From Coprousia sp963931435 (GTDB taxonomy: Bacteria; Actinomycetota; Coriobacteriia; Coriobacteriales; Coriobacteriaceae): DNA of 64,000 nucleotides. The notes under the pieces were generated by a model, which ran no database searches, was not told the origin of the DNA, and worked only from the letters and a program-made list of their open reading frames with translations. The position numbers and the translations under genes were made by a program. The stretch's first letter is position 1. Each line of letters starts with the position of its first letter. The stretch covers positions 1,922,001 through 1,986,000 of the forward strand of contig OZ007012.1 in NCBI GenBank assembly GCA_963931435.1, given 5' to 3'. Positions 7,440 through 16,608 of this stretch are shown here, one piece after another.

Positions 7440-8912
7440 CTATTCCAGCCCCGCGCGACGCGCATGGGCGACCGCGAGGTCAACGAGCACGGGTGCGTCC
7501 TCCTGACAGAGGAAACCCTGGCTCACCAGCTGGGCGGTGTCGTTCTCGCACAGCACGCGGTAGTGCGCGAGCGTGCCGTAGAGCTCGGTGAGCATCGCGG
7601 CGGAGAAGGTCTCTTGATGCCCGAAGAGCCCGTCGGTGTCGGCGGTCTTGTCCACCGTGCCCGATCCGGGCACCACGCGGCTCGTGTTGGAGTAGCGCGC
7701 CACGGGATGCTCGAGCAGGCAGGTGCGCAGGCCGCCCTTGGTATTGCCAAACGCATCCTTCACGTTCTCGCCGTGCGCGTCCACCGGGATGCGCGGGCAG
7801 TGCGCGGGCGCCGCACCGGTGCGCACCCACCGGAAGAGGTTGCGGAACGCCGCATGGAACAGCAGCTGCGAGGGATAGTCGTTGGGCTCGTCGTGAAGCC
7901 CCGTATAGACGGGCAGATGGTCGATGCGCTTGAGGTCGGGGTCATCTTGGTAGTAGTCCACATAGCTCCACTTGGTGTCATGGCTCGCGCCGGTCACCTC
8001 AAAGAGGCGGTACTTGAAGTCGGGCAGATCGCTGTCGGGCAGCATGCAGCGCCATGATTCGAAGCGCCCGTTCTCGCTCTCGGTCTGCACGGCGATGAAG
8101 GGCTCGCGGCAGCGCTCAACACGGCGCAGCTCCGGCGCGTAGGCGCGGGCGCTCTCATACTGGCTGACGGGGATCACCATGGAATGGATGCCCCCGCCCG
8201 AGAGGTAACCGTCGAACACCCGCGCCCCGCGCGCCACGTCCTCGCGGTAGGCGAAGCTGTTGAGATAACGGAAGAGATAGGCGCCTGACTGCGACCAGCC
8301 CGTGAGGCACACGCAATCGCGGCGGTAGGCGGCAAGCGGGTTGTCCGCGTCGTCGGAACGCAGCTTCCAGGCGAGGTCGGTGAGCATGTCCCAGAAGAGA
8401 CCGGGCTCGTAGGCGATGTCGATGTCCGGCAGGGCGCCGCCACGCACGAGCTCGGCGGAGTCGAACAGAAACGGGGTCTCCGGCGTGGGGTTCGCCCATG
8501 AGAGCGCCGCGTAGCGACGTGCATCGAACTCCACGAGCTTGGCGATGGTGTTGGGCTTGCTGGTGATGCCCACGTAGATGTCGCCCGAACGCACGAACTC
8601 GCCGTGGCCCAAGATCCACATTCGCTCAATCTCCATGAACGAGGTGGGGTTGATGATCTCCACCACCACGTTGCCGCTCGCCTGCGCGGGATCGGCGGGG
8701 GCACGCACCACGATGCGGTTCACATACGGCGCATCCGGGGTGGCCACTTCCACCGCGCCCGTCTCGTCGGCGGAGCGATACACGTTCGCCGTGCCGTGCA
8801 CATAGTATTCGCGCTCCACGTACCCGCGCGTGGAAAGATGGCAGTAGCGCTCCGCGCTGGAGAACGGATACGAATCCGGCGTGACGGGAATCTCTTCGAT
8901 GGCGCTGATCAT
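7440..8912 (-). CDS. Alpha/beta hydrolase domain protein, putative carbohydrate-locus esterase
   Basis: A 490-residue protein with a serine-hydrolase nucleophile elbow GWSQSGAY near residue 240 and a candidate late His in GASHDTKWSY. It looks like the large alpha/beta hydrolase family with no detailed assignment (Abhydrolase_10 type). The start at 8912 is chosen because GGAG lies 5 bp upstream; in-frame codons further upstream lack one. No signal peptide is evident. It is the first gene of the minus-strand sugar operon and lies 25 bp before the apiosidase-like gene. It might remove acyl groups such as acetyl, malonyl or feruloyl from glycosides before hydrolysis. That role is inferred from context only. 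Confidence 0.65.
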   Translation of the reverse strand: MISAIEEIPVTPDSYPFSSAERYCHLSTRGYVEREYYVHGTANVYRSADETGAVEVATPDAPYVNRIVVRAPADPAQASGNVVVEIINPTSFMEIERMWILGHGEFVRSGDIYVGITSKPNTIAKLVEFDARRYAALSWANPTPETPFLFDSAELVRGGALPDIDIAYEPGLFWDMLTDLAWKLRSDDADNPLAAYRRDCVCLTGWSQSGAYLFRYLNSFAYREDVARGARVFDGYLSGGGIHSMVIPVSQYESARAYAPELRRVERCREPFIAVQTESENGRFESWRCMLPDSDLPDFKYRLFEVTGASHDTKWSYVDYYQDDPDLKRIDHLPVYTGLHDEPNDYPSQLLFHAAFRNLFRWVRTGAAPAHCPRIPVDAHGENVKDAFGNTKGGLRTCLLEHPVARYSNTSRVVPGSGTVDKTADTDGLFGHQETFSAAMLTELYGTLAHYRVLCENDTAQLVSQGFLCQEDAPVLVDLAVAHARRAGLE

Positions 8913-8979
8913 ATGAACTCCATCCATGGACGTTTGCTGAGCTTGATTGTTGATTTTTCTTTTGGACACGCTTAATTGG

Positions 8980-9016
8980 AACAAAATGTTTAGCAAATCG
9001 GCTTAAACGGTTGAAG
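8980..9016. promoter_or_regulatory. Candidate operator between the sugar operon and lacI-type gene 1
   Basis: This divergent intergenic region contains AAATGTTT (8984-8991) and TTAAACGGTT (9003-9012). The first word recurs before the isomerase and the second LacI gene; the second resembles GTTTAA near 4191. It is a plausible operator for one of the two adjacent LacI proteins. Confidence 0.4.
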
Positions 9017-9116
9017 ACTCCCCGTGAGCGGTCTCGCCGCGCCTTTATCGAATCAACCGCACTCGGTACAATGTCCACGGACACACGGAACACACCGCGA
9101 AGGAGCTGGTCGTCAC

Positions 9117-10106
9117 ATGGCCGTGACCGCAAAGGAAATCGCACAGCAACTGGGTCTTTCCGCCGCCTCGGTGTCGTTCGCCCTCAACGGACGGCCCGGC
9201 GTGTCCGCCGAGACGCGTGCCCGCGTGCTGGAAACCGCACGCGCCCTGGGATATGAGTTCCCCACCACCCGCGATGCGGAATCGGGCACCATCGTCTTCG
9301 TGTACTACAACCGTCACCAGATCTTCGACACCGCGTTCTTCTCGCAGATGGCGCGCGGCGCCAAAGAGGCTACCGAGGAGGCGGGCTACCGCTTCGCCAC
9401 CACCGAGATCGCCTCGTTCCGCGATGTCTCGGTGCAGATTCAACATCTGGTGGAATCGCAACCCGCCGGCGTCCTTCTGCTCGCCACCGAGATGGGCGTG
9501 AACGACCTCATGCCGTTCGCGGCCCTCGACCTGCCCATCGTGCTGCTCGACACCTGCCATTCCTGCGGACTCGATCGCGTGCAGATCAACAACCACGAGG
9601 GCGCCCACATCGCGGTGGACTACCTCTTCAGCCGCTATGGCGAGATGCCCGGCTTCCTTGCCTGCGGCAACCGCATCGGCAACTTCCAGGACCGTGAGGA
9701 CGGATACTATCTCGCCGCACAGCGCAACGGCGCCTCAGCGGGGCGCGCCGTCGTCCACGAGCTCGCTGCTGACATCGCCGGCGCCAAACAGGACATGCTC
9801 TCCCTCATCGACGCAGGCGAGCCACTCGCGCGCTCATATTTCTGCAGCTTCGACGCCATCGCGCAGGGCGCTATGCAAGCGTTTGCCGAACGCGGGTACC
9901 GCATCCCCGAAGATGTGGCCTTCATAGGGTTCGACAACGCGCCGGAATCCGCGCGCGCGGTGCCGCCTCTCACCACCATCAACGTGCCGGCCGCCTATAT
10001 GGGCTCCATCGGCGCCCGGCGCCTCATCGAGACCTTGCGCGAGGGCGAGCACCATCCCCTCACCATCGAGGTGGGCGTGTCGCTCATCCCCCGGGCCTCG
10101 GCGTAG
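9117..10106 (+). CDS. LacI-family transcriptional regulator 1
   Basis: A 329-residue LacI/GalR regulator. The helix-turn-helix is at residues about 4-25 (TAKEIAQQLGLSAASVSFALNGR), followed by a sugar-binding periplasmic-binding-protein-like domain ending with FIGFDNAPESARAVPPLTT. The ATG at 9117 has AAGGAG about 10 bp upstream; upstream in-frame codons are not homologous. It is divergent from the hydrolase operon and convergent with a second LacI gene 3 bp away. It probably controls the sugar locus in response to a pathway sugar or phosphosugar. The effector is unknown. Confidence 0.9.
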   Translation: MAVTAKEIAQQLGLSAASVSFALNGRPGVSAETRARVLETARALGYEFPTTRDAESGTIVFVYYNRHQIFDTAFFSQMARGAKEATEEAGYRFATTEIASFRDVSVQIQHLVESQPAGVLLLATEMGVNDLMPFAALDLPIVLLDTCHSCGLDRVQINNHEGAHIAVDYLFSRYGEMPGFLACGNRIGNFQDREDGYYLAAQRNGASAGRAVVHELAADIAGAKQDMLSLIDAGEPLARSYFCSFDAIAQGAMQAFAERGYRIPEDVAFIGFDNAPESARAVPPLTTINVPAAYMGSIGARRLIETLREGEHHPLTIEVGVSLIPRASA

Positions 10107-10109
10107 GGG

Positions 10110-11123
10110 CTAGGCGAGGGTCTTCACACTCTGGCGCTCGACGAAGTAGGTGTTCACCTGCGTCTTGCAGGTGTAGTTCTTCGGCGTCTCGATGTTGCCC
10201 AGAAGGCGGCGCACCGCGATCTCGCCCACCTCGTGCTTGAGCACGTGCACGGTGGTGAGCGGCGGGTTGGAGAAGGCGCCCAGCGCGAGGTCGTCGAAAC
10301 CGATGATCGAGATGTCCTCGGGCACACGGAGGCCGTGCTCGACAAGCGCGCGCATAGCGCCCACGGCGATGAGGTCGTTATCGGCGAAAAACGCCGTGGG
10401 AAGCGCCGGACGATCGGGCGCGTCGAGCCACGCGCTCATGTCCTCGTAGGCCCCCTCGAGCGTGGTGCGCAGAGGGATGCGCCATGCGGGATCGCACGTG
10501 AGCCCCGCATCGTCGAGGGCGGCGCGCATGCCGTTCTCGCGCCCGCGGAAGTTCTTGATGCGGAACTCGCCCGCCAGATACCCGATCTTGCGGTGGCCAT
10601 GCTCGATAAGGTAGCTCACCGCCTGGTAGGCGGAATCGTTGTTGGCGATCACCACGCTGTCGAAGGCGTAGCGGTTGCTCCAGCTGTCGAGTACCACAAG
10701 GTGCGCCGGGCAGTTCTGGAACAGGGCGTAATCCTCTTCGCCGAGCTCGGTGGCAAGCAGCACCACCGCCGCGGAAGGTGACGCGATGAGCGTCTCGACC
10801 TGGGGGCGCACCGCGTCGAGGTCGGAGAAATCGAGGCTTACGAACGTGGTGCCCATGTTGGAGCGGCGCGCCTGGCGCTCCACCCCCTCGATCACCGAGG
10901 GATGGAAGGTGCTGTCGTCGATGATCTTGCCGTTCTTGCGCGCGAGCACGAAGGTGATGGTATCGAGCTGCGAGGGTTGCTGGTAGCCGATGGACTTCGC
11001 CGCGTCGAGGATGATCTTGGCCGTCTGCTCGCTCACGCTGCGCTTGCGGTTGAGCGCGTTGGACACGGTGGCCGGGGAGAATCCGGTGATACGGCTGATC
11101 TCGCGCACGCTTGCTTTTGCCAT
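10110..11123 (-). CDS. LacI-family transcriptional regulator 2
   Basis: A 337-residue LacI/GalR protein with N-terminal helix-turn-helix VREISRITGFSPATVSNALN and a C-terminal ligand-binding domain (IIGFDDLALGAFSNPPLTTV). Its stop is only 3 bp from the stop of the first LacI gene, so the two are convergent. Upstream of its start are AAATGTTT and a second related word, consistent with autoregulation. Two different LacI paralogues side by side suggest that two ligands or two operator sets govern the sugar locus. Confidence 0.9.
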   Translation of the reverse strand: MAKASVREISRITGFSPATVSNALNRKRSVSEQTAKIILDAAKSIGYQQPSQLDTITFVLARKNGKIIDDSTFHPSVIEGVERQARRSNMGTTFVSLDFSDLDAVRPQVETLIASPSAAVVLLATELGEEDYALFQNCPAHLVVLDSWSNRYAFDSVVIANNDSAYQAVSYLIEHGHRKIGYLAGEFRIKNFRGRENGMRAALDDAGLTCDPAWRIPLRTTLEGAYEDMSAWLDAPDRPALPTAFFADNDLIAVGAMRALVEHGLRVPEDISIIGFDDLALGAFSNPPLTTVHVLKHEVGEIAVRRLLGNIETPKNYTCKTQVNTYFVERQSVKTLA

Positions 11124-11139
11124 AGTGGGCTCCCTAAAC

Positions 11140-11172
11140 AGACGGTAAATGTTTTCTCATTTGTTTAGGTTA
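11140..11172. promoter_or_regulatory. Candidate autoregulatory operator of LacI gene 2
   Basis: Upstream of the LacI 2 start, AAATGTTT at 11147-11154 is followed by ATTTGTTTAGG at 11159-11169. These are related half-sites in an otherwise GC-rich sequence and match the word seen before the isomerase and hydrolase genes. The operator role is inferred. Confidence 0.4.
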
Positions 11173-11419
11173 TACCACGGCAGCGCTTCTTCAGTCGCGC
11201 TTCCGGCAAACGGCGTCCTCGCGCCCGCGCGCGTCGCGTTGCGCGCCGCCGCACACGAAACCACCATGGCGCGCGGCACCGTGCGCCCCCTCTGTGTCCC
11301 TCCGCTGCGTAACGCCGTGGGCGAGGCAGATGCCCGCACCGTGCTGCTACAATGGCCACAGCACCCACCTGCGACATGCGTCATCGACCACGTCGCTTGC
11401 GAATATGAGGGAGAACACC

Positions 11420-13768
11420 ATGAGCCTGCGCAGCTCCGTCGCCGGCGCCTCGGCATCCATCGCCCGATTCGGTTTGCAGCGCGTGCTGCACCGCCGCGGA
11501 GGCAGCATTCCGGGCATGATCGCGCTCAAACTCGACCCCGACATCCTGCGTGAGCTCGCGCCCCTATTTCAATCTTCGGTTGTGGTGACCGGCACCAACG
11601 GCAAGACCACCACCACGAACCTTCTGGCCGACGCGCTCGCGGCAAATGGGACTTGCGTGGTAACCAACCGCGCGGGCAACAACATGGAGGCGGGCATCGC
11701 CGGCGCCATCTTGGAGGACCGCGCACGGGCGAAAGGTGCGCGCGACGCGACGGGCCCGCAGGCGGTGGGCTGCTTCGAGTGCGACGAGCTCTACACCGCG
11801 CGCGTACTGCCCAAGCTCAAGCCCAACTATCTGGTGCTCTTGAACCTCTTCCGCGACCAGCTGGACCGCTACGGCGAGATCGACCACACCCAGGACGTCA
11901 TCGCCGGCGCGCTGGCCTCCTCGCCCGCCACCACGCTTGTCTACAACGCGGACGACCCCCTGTGCGCCTCTATCGCGCGCCGCGTGGAGAACCCCACCAT
12001 CGCCTTCGGCTTCGCCGCAAGCGCCGCAGGCGCCGAGGAGCCCGACAAGGTCTCCGACAGCCGCTTCTGCGCGGTGTGCAACGCGCCGCTGGAGTATGAC
12101 TACGTGCTCTACGGGCAGCTGGGCAGCTACCGTTGCCCCTCCTGCGGCTGGGCGCGGCCCGCGCTTGACATCGTCTGCGACCGCGTGGAGATGACGCCCG
12201 AGGGCCAGGACTTCGGCTTCCACTTCGCAAAGAGCGCGCAAGCGGAGGCACCAGCGCGTGACCGCCGCGACCTCTCACTTGGTTACCACGGCCTCTACAT
12301 GGTTTACAACGCGATGGCCGCACTCGGCACCGCGAGCCTCATGGGCGCCGACCGCAGCCGCTTCCAGCAGGTGCTCGACGCCTACCATCCCGCGCGCGGA
12401 CGTATGGAGAAACGCCTGGTCAAGGGCCGCCGCCTGCTGGTCAACCTGGCGAAGAACCCCGTGGGCTTCGACCGCATCATCCAGATCGTCCAGTCCACCG
12501 GCGCCAAGACCTGCGCGTTCTACATCAACGACAAGGACGCCGACGGACACGACATCTCGTGGATCTACGACGTCGACTTCGAGCGCCTGGCGTCCATGCG
12601 CGGCCTCACCGTCTTCGCCGGCGGCACGCGCGCCGAGGACCTGCAGGTGCGCCTGAAATACGCCGGCGTGCCCTCGACCGTCGTGCGCGGCGCCGAGGAT
12701 GCCATCGACCAGGCAGCTGCCCGCGGCATCGACGCCGGCGAGACCATCTACATCGTGGGCAACTACACCGCGACGCTCGAGCTCACCGACGAACTCGACC
12801 GCCTGCCGGAGGGCGACGAGCCGCCCGCCGCGGACCGCGCCAGCACTGGCGATCGCGCCGACGCCGGCGCGTCTGACGCTGCCGACACCGCCCCAGAAGC
12901 GGCCGACGCCGCTCCCGTCGCCGACGCGGAGGCGCCGACCCTTCCCACCGCGGCGGAGGTCGCCTGGCAGAGCTGGTCCACCGTGGCACCCGGTGCGGTG
13001 GCACCCACCTATGCCGCGCTCGCCGAGAACCCCCTCACCATCTGCCACCTCTACCCGGCCGAGCTCAACCTCTACGGCGACACCGGCAACGTCGCCATCC
13101 TCGCGGCGCGCTGCGCCTGGCGCGGCATCCCCGTGCGCGTGACCACCCTGAACCGCGGCGAGGAGGCAGACCTCACGCAGGTGGACATCGCCGTCATCGG
13201 CGGCGGCGCGGACCGCGACCAGCTCGCCGTGCAGCACGAGCTCATGCGCCATCGCGACGCCGTCGACCGCTTCCTCAACCACGACCAGGGCGTCATGCTC
13301 GCCATCTGCGGCGGCTACCAGCTCCTGGGCCGCCACTACTACCTCGGTGACGAGAAGATCGAGGGTCTGGGCGTCATCGGCATCGAGACCCGTCGTGCCG
13401 AGGTGGCCACCGACCGCCTCATCGGCAACGTGGCCGTCACCTCGGATATCGTTGACGCGCCCATCATGGGATTCGAGAACCATGGTGGCCGCACGTTTTT
13501 GGATGCCGACGAGAAACCCCTCGGCACGAGCGTCGTGCCCGGCACCGGCAACAACGGTGAAGACGGGTTCGAGGGCATCGTGCACGGGGGCCTCGTGGGC
13601 ACTTACTTCCACGGCCCCGTCCTCTCCAAGAACCCCGCGCTCGCCGACTGGCTCATCGCGCACGCGCTGCGCCGGCGCGGTATCGAGGATGCGCTCGTCC
13701 CGCTCGCCGATGCCGAGGAGGCCGGCGCACGACGCGCGTTCGAGAAGAAGCTCCCGCATCATTCATAG
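11420..13768 (+). CDS. MurT-GatD fusion, lipid II isoglutaminyl synthase
   Basis: A 782-residue protein joining both subunits of the enzyme that amidates D-glutamate of lipid II to D-isoglutamine at the cytoplasmic face. Residues about 1-455 are MurT: ATP motif TGTNGKTTTT (58-66), a four-cysteine zinc ribbon (CAVC...CPSC, about 217-243), Mur-ligase centre and DUF1727-type C-terminal domain. Residues about 457-520 are an Ala/Asp/Pro linker. From about 525 on is GatD, a class I glutamine amidotransferase with the nucleophile in LAICGGYQ (near 631) and His in TYFHGP. ATG at 11420 follows GAGGGAG. The two are normally separate adjacent genes, so the fusion is notable. Confidence 0.92.
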   Translation: MSLRSSVAGASASIARFGLQRVLHRRGGSIPGMIALKLDPDILRELAPLFQSSVVVTGTNGKTTTTNLLADALAANGTCVVTNRAGNNMEAGIAGAILEDRARAKGARDATGPQAVGCFECDELYTARVLPKLKPNYLVLLNLFRDQLDRYGEIDHTQDVIAGALASSPATTLVYNADDPLCASIARRVENPTIAFGFAASAAGAEEPDKVSDSRFCAVCNAPLEYDYVLYGQLGSYRCPSCGWARPALDIVCDRVEMTPEGQDFGFHFAKSAQAEAPARDRRDLSLGYHGLYMVYNAMAALGTASLMGADRSRFQQVLDAYHPARGRMEKRLVKGRRLLVNLAKNPVGFDRIIQIVQSTGAKTCAFYINDKDADGHDISWIYDVDFERLASMRGLTVFAGGTRAEDLQVRLKYAGVPSTVVRGAEDAIDQAAARGIDAGETIYIVGNYTATLELTDELDRLPEGDEPPAADRASTGDRADAGASDAADTAPEAADAAPVADAEAPTLPTAAEVAWQSWSTVAPGAVAPTYAALAENPLTICHLYPAELNLYGDTGNVAILAARCAWRGIPVRVTTLNRGEEADLTQVDIAVIGGGADRDQLAVQHELMRHRDAVDRFLNHDQGVMLAICGGYQLLGRHYYLGDEKIEGLGVIGIETRRAEVATDRLIGNVAVTSDIVDAPIMGFENHGGRTFLDADEKPLGTSVVPGTGNNGEDGFEGIVHGGLVGTYFHGPVLSKNPALADWLIAHALRRRGIEDALVPLADAEEAGARRAFEKKLPHHS

Positions 13769-13818
13769 CGCGCCGCCGCGTCTTCTCAAGAATCCTGAGA
13801 AGTCATAGCCAAATTGAA

Positions 13819-13843
13819 GGAGCCGGCCCCGTGGACCGGCTCC
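13819..13843. terminator. Bidirectional hairpin between murT-gatD and phosphoketolase genes
   Basis: An 8-bp perfect GGAGCCGG/CCGGCTCC stem with a 9-nt loop lies between two convergent genes. On the minus strand it is followed by TTCAATTT, so it more likely ends the phosphoketolase transcript, with weak function the other way. Confidence 0.55.
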
Positions 13844-13872
13844 CCTGAAGCTCGTTATGGTGCGCAGGCAAA

Positions 13873-16425
13873 TTACTCGTTGTCGCCCGCGGTCATCTGC
13901 GTTGCCGAAAGGCCCGCGGCGGCATCCGCCTCGGTCGCCTCGCGCGCATCGGGCCAGACCCACTCGGTGAAGGCCGGGTGGTCGTAACCCTCCTCCACCG
14001 CGAAGCGGAAGGCCTCCTCGCGGAAGGCGTCCCAAGTCTCGGCCTGTGCGACGTGCGCGGAGGTACCGGCGCCGGCGTCCACCAGGCGCAGCGCCTCGGC
14101 GGCAAGCGCCCAGCGGTCCATGTCGTTCAGGCGCAGCATGTCGAACGGCGTGGTCGTGGAGCCCTTCTCCTCGTAGCCGTGCACGCACCACGCATCGTGG
14201 CCGGGGCGCGCCCAGATGAGGCGGCGGATGGTGCCCGCGTAGGCGTGGAAGCAGAAGAGCACGGGACGGGAGCCGTCGCCGAAGAACTCGACGAAGCGCT
14301 CATCGGTGATGGCGCGATCGTTCTCGCAGGCGTTTTGAATCTTGAGGAGGTCGACCACGTTCACGAACCAGACCTTGATACCCTGCTCGCGCAGGAGGTC
14401 GACCGCGGCGAGCGCCTCGAGCGTGGGCACGTCGCCGCAGGTGGCGATCACGAGGTCCGCCTCGGCGAGCGAGGTCGCCGTGGAGGCCCACTCCCACACC
14501 GCGAGGCCTTCCTCGAGTTCCGCCTTCGCGTCATCAACCGTGATGAACGTGGGCGCGGGCTGCTTGCCGCAGAAGATGGCGTTCACGCAGTCGGTCGAGG
14601 CGTAGGCACGCTCGGCCACGGCGAGCGCCATGTTGGCGTCGCAGGGGTAGTAGGCGTTGACGATGTGCGTGTCGTTGGCCTTGTTGAGGAGCAGGTCGAT
14701 AAAGCCCGGGTCCTGATGGCTGAAGCCATTATGGTCCTGACGCCAGACATGGCTCGACAGCAGGATGTTGAGGCCGGCGATGGGTGCGCGCCACGGGATC
14801 TCGCGCTTGGTGGCCTCGAGCCACTTGCAATGCTGGTTCACCATGGAGTCGACCACATGCACGAAGCTCTCGTAGCTCGACCACACGCCGTGGCGGCCGG
14901 TGAGGACGTAGGCCTCGAGCATGCCCTCGCACTGGTGCTCGGAGAGCTGCTCGATCACCTTGCCCGAGGGGGCCAGCAGCTCGTCGTTGGCCTCGTCGGC
15001 GTAGGCGTCGCCTGCCTCCCACTGCTTCTTGGTGACCTGATAGGCGTCCTGCAGACGGTTCGAGGCGGTCTCATCGGGACCGAAGATGCGGAAGTTATCG
15101 GGGTTCGCGGCGAGCACGTCCGCCGTGTAGGCGCCGAAGACACGCGCCGCCTCGGTCTGACCGTAGCCGTGACCGCGCTCGGCCACCGGCACCTCGTGGG
15201 TGTGGATGTTGGGGAGGACGAGGTCCTCACGCACGCGGCCGCCGTTGGCGTTGGGGTTGGCGCCGATACGCAGATCGCCGGTGGGCATCCAGTCCGTCAC
15301 CTCGGGGCGCACCTTGCCCTCAGGCGTGAAAAGCTCCTCGGGGCGGTAGGAGCGCAGCCACTCGCGCAGCACGCGGAAGTGCTCGTGGGTGTCCTTGGCG
15401 CTTGCCAGCGGCACCTGGTGCGCGCGCCAGGAGTCCTCGGTCTTCTTGCCGTCGATGTGCTTGGGGCAGGTCCAGCCCTTGGGCGTGCGGAACACGATCA
15501 TCGGGTAGACCGGGCGCGTGACCTCCTCGCCGGCAGCCGCCTGCGCGGCGGCGTGCTCCTTGATGGCGCAGATTTTCCCGAAGACCTCCTCGAGCATCGC
15601 CGCGAAGCGAGCGTGGATGGGCGCATGGCTCTCGTCATCGAAGCCGGCGACGAAGATATGCGGCTCGTAACCCATGCCCTCGAAGAACTTGGTGAGCTCC
15701 TCGTCGCTGATGCGCGCCAGGATGGTGGGGTTGGCGATCTTGTAGCCGTTGAGGTGCAGGATCGGCAGCACGATGCCGTCGGTGGCGGGGTTCACGAGCT
15801 TGTTGGACTGCCAGCTCGTGGCGAGCGGGCCGGTCTCGGCCTCGCCGTCTCCCACCACGGCAACGGCGAGCAGGCTCGGGTTGTCGAGCACCGCGCCGTA
15901 CGCGTGGGAGAGCGTGTAGCCGAGCTCGCCGCCCTCGTGGATGGAACCGGGGGTCTCGGGCGCAAAGTGGCTGGGGATGCCGCCGGGGTACGAGAACTGA
16001 CGGAAAAACTTCTCCAGACCGGCCTCGTCATCGGTGATGTCGGGGCGAATCTCGCGGTAGGTGCCGTCGAGCAGGCTCTGCGCGGTGCCGGCCGGGCCGC
16101 CGTGACCGGGGCCCATGAGGAAGATCGTGTTCTGGCCGTGATCGGCGATGAGGCGGTTGACGTGGGCGAAGAGAAAGTTGATGCCCGGGGTGGTGCCCCA
16201 GTGGCCCACGAGGCGGTGCTTGACGTCGGCGCGGCCGAAGTCGCGCGGCTCGCCCGTCTTGGCATCGGGGTAGTCGGCGCGCATGAGCGGATTGGAGCGC
16301 AGGTAGATCTGGCCGACGGAGAGGTAGTTGGCGCAGCGCCAGTAACGCTCGACGCCCTCGAGCTCCTGCTCGGGGACGGCGCCGTCGAGGCGCTTCCAGG
16401 GGGTGCCGATCACGGGTTGGGGCAT
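13873..16425 (-). CDS. xfp: Xylulose-5-phosphate/fructose-6-phosphate phosphoketolase
   Basis: An 850-residue ThDP enzyme that cleaves xylulose 5-phosphate to acetyl phosphate and glyceraldehyde 3-phosphate, and often fructose 6-phosphate to acetyl phosphate and erythrose 4-phosphate. Motifs visible: GHWGTTPGINF, GPGHGGPAG, the ThDP motif VVGDGEAETGPLATSW, HLNGYKIANPT, FRTPKGWTCP and NPNANGG. Length is slightly above the usual 790-830. It is transcribed alone from an AT-rich region holding three LacI-type operators. It would use xylulose 5-phosphate produced by the transketolase in the nearby sugar locus and yield ATP through acetate kinase. Confidence 0.95.
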   Translation of the reverse strand: MPQPVIGTPWKRLDGAVPEQELEGVERYWRCANYLSVGQIYLRSNPLMRADYPDAKTGEPRDFGRADVKHRLVGHWGTTPGINFLFAHVNRLIADHGQNTIFLMGPGHGGPAGTAQSLLDGTYREIRPDITDDEAGLEKFFRQFSYPGGIPSHFAPETPGSIHEGGELGYTLSHAYGAVLDNPSLLAVAVVGDGEAETGPLATSWQSNKLVNPATDGIVLPILHLNGYKIANPTILARISDEELTKFFEGMGYEPHIFVAGFDDESHAPIHARFAAMLEEVFGKICAIKEHAAAQAAAGEEVTRPVYPMIVFRTPKGWTCPKHIDGKKTEDSWRAHQVPLASAKDTHEHFRVLREWLRSYRPEELFTPEGKVRPEVTDWMPTGDLRIGANPNANGGRVREDLVLPNIHTHEVPVAERGHGYGQTEAARVFGAYTADVLAANPDNFRIFGPDETASNRLQDAYQVTKKQWEAGDAYADEANDELLAPSGKVIEQLSEHQCEGMLEAYVLTGRHGVWSSYESFVHVVDSMVNQHCKWLEATKREIPWRAPIAGLNILLSSHVWRQDHNGFSHQDPGFIDLLLNKANDTHIVNAYYPCDANMALAVAERAYASTDCVNAIFCGKQPAPTFITVDDAKAELEEGLAVWEWASTATSLAEADLVIATCGDVPTLEALAAVDLLREQGIKVWFVNVVDLLKIQNACENDRAITDERFVEFFGDGSRPVLFCFHAYAGTIRRLIWARPGHDAWCVHGYEEKGSTTTPFDMLRLNDMDRWALAAEALRLVDAGAGTSAHVAQAETWDAFREEAFRFAVEEGYDHPAFTEWVWPDAREATEADAAAGLSATQMTAGDNE

Positions 16426-16470
16426 GGTGTTCTCCTATCTTCCAGCATCTGCGAACATCACGTTTCATCT

Positions 16471-16541
16471 AGCAAAACGTTTACTAAACTGAAGTATAGG
16501 TGATAAAACGTTTTATCACCTATGAGAAAACGTTTTATCTT
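16471..16541. promoter_or_regulatory. Three LacI-type operators upstream of phosphoketolase
   Basis: Three copies of AAAACGTTT occur with centres at about 16478, 16509 and 16531. The middle one is the core of a 28-bp perfect palindrome (16496-16523). The spacings of 31 and 22 bp are close to whole helical turns, so bound proteins would sit on the same face. The divergent LacI gene on the far side (start 17625) or a CcpA-like protein is the likely regulator. Binding is inferred from operator form. Confidence 0.65.
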
Positions 16542-16608
16542 TTTGTAAAGAACCTATAATCCGCCAACGGTAGATCCAATGCGATAAACGGTTTTACTAA
16601 CACCCGGC

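Noticed and set aside
13978..16503. Long plus-strand open frame opposite phosphoketolase
   Set aside because: Same reason: antisense to a well-conserved gene, low-complexity composition and no homology pattern.
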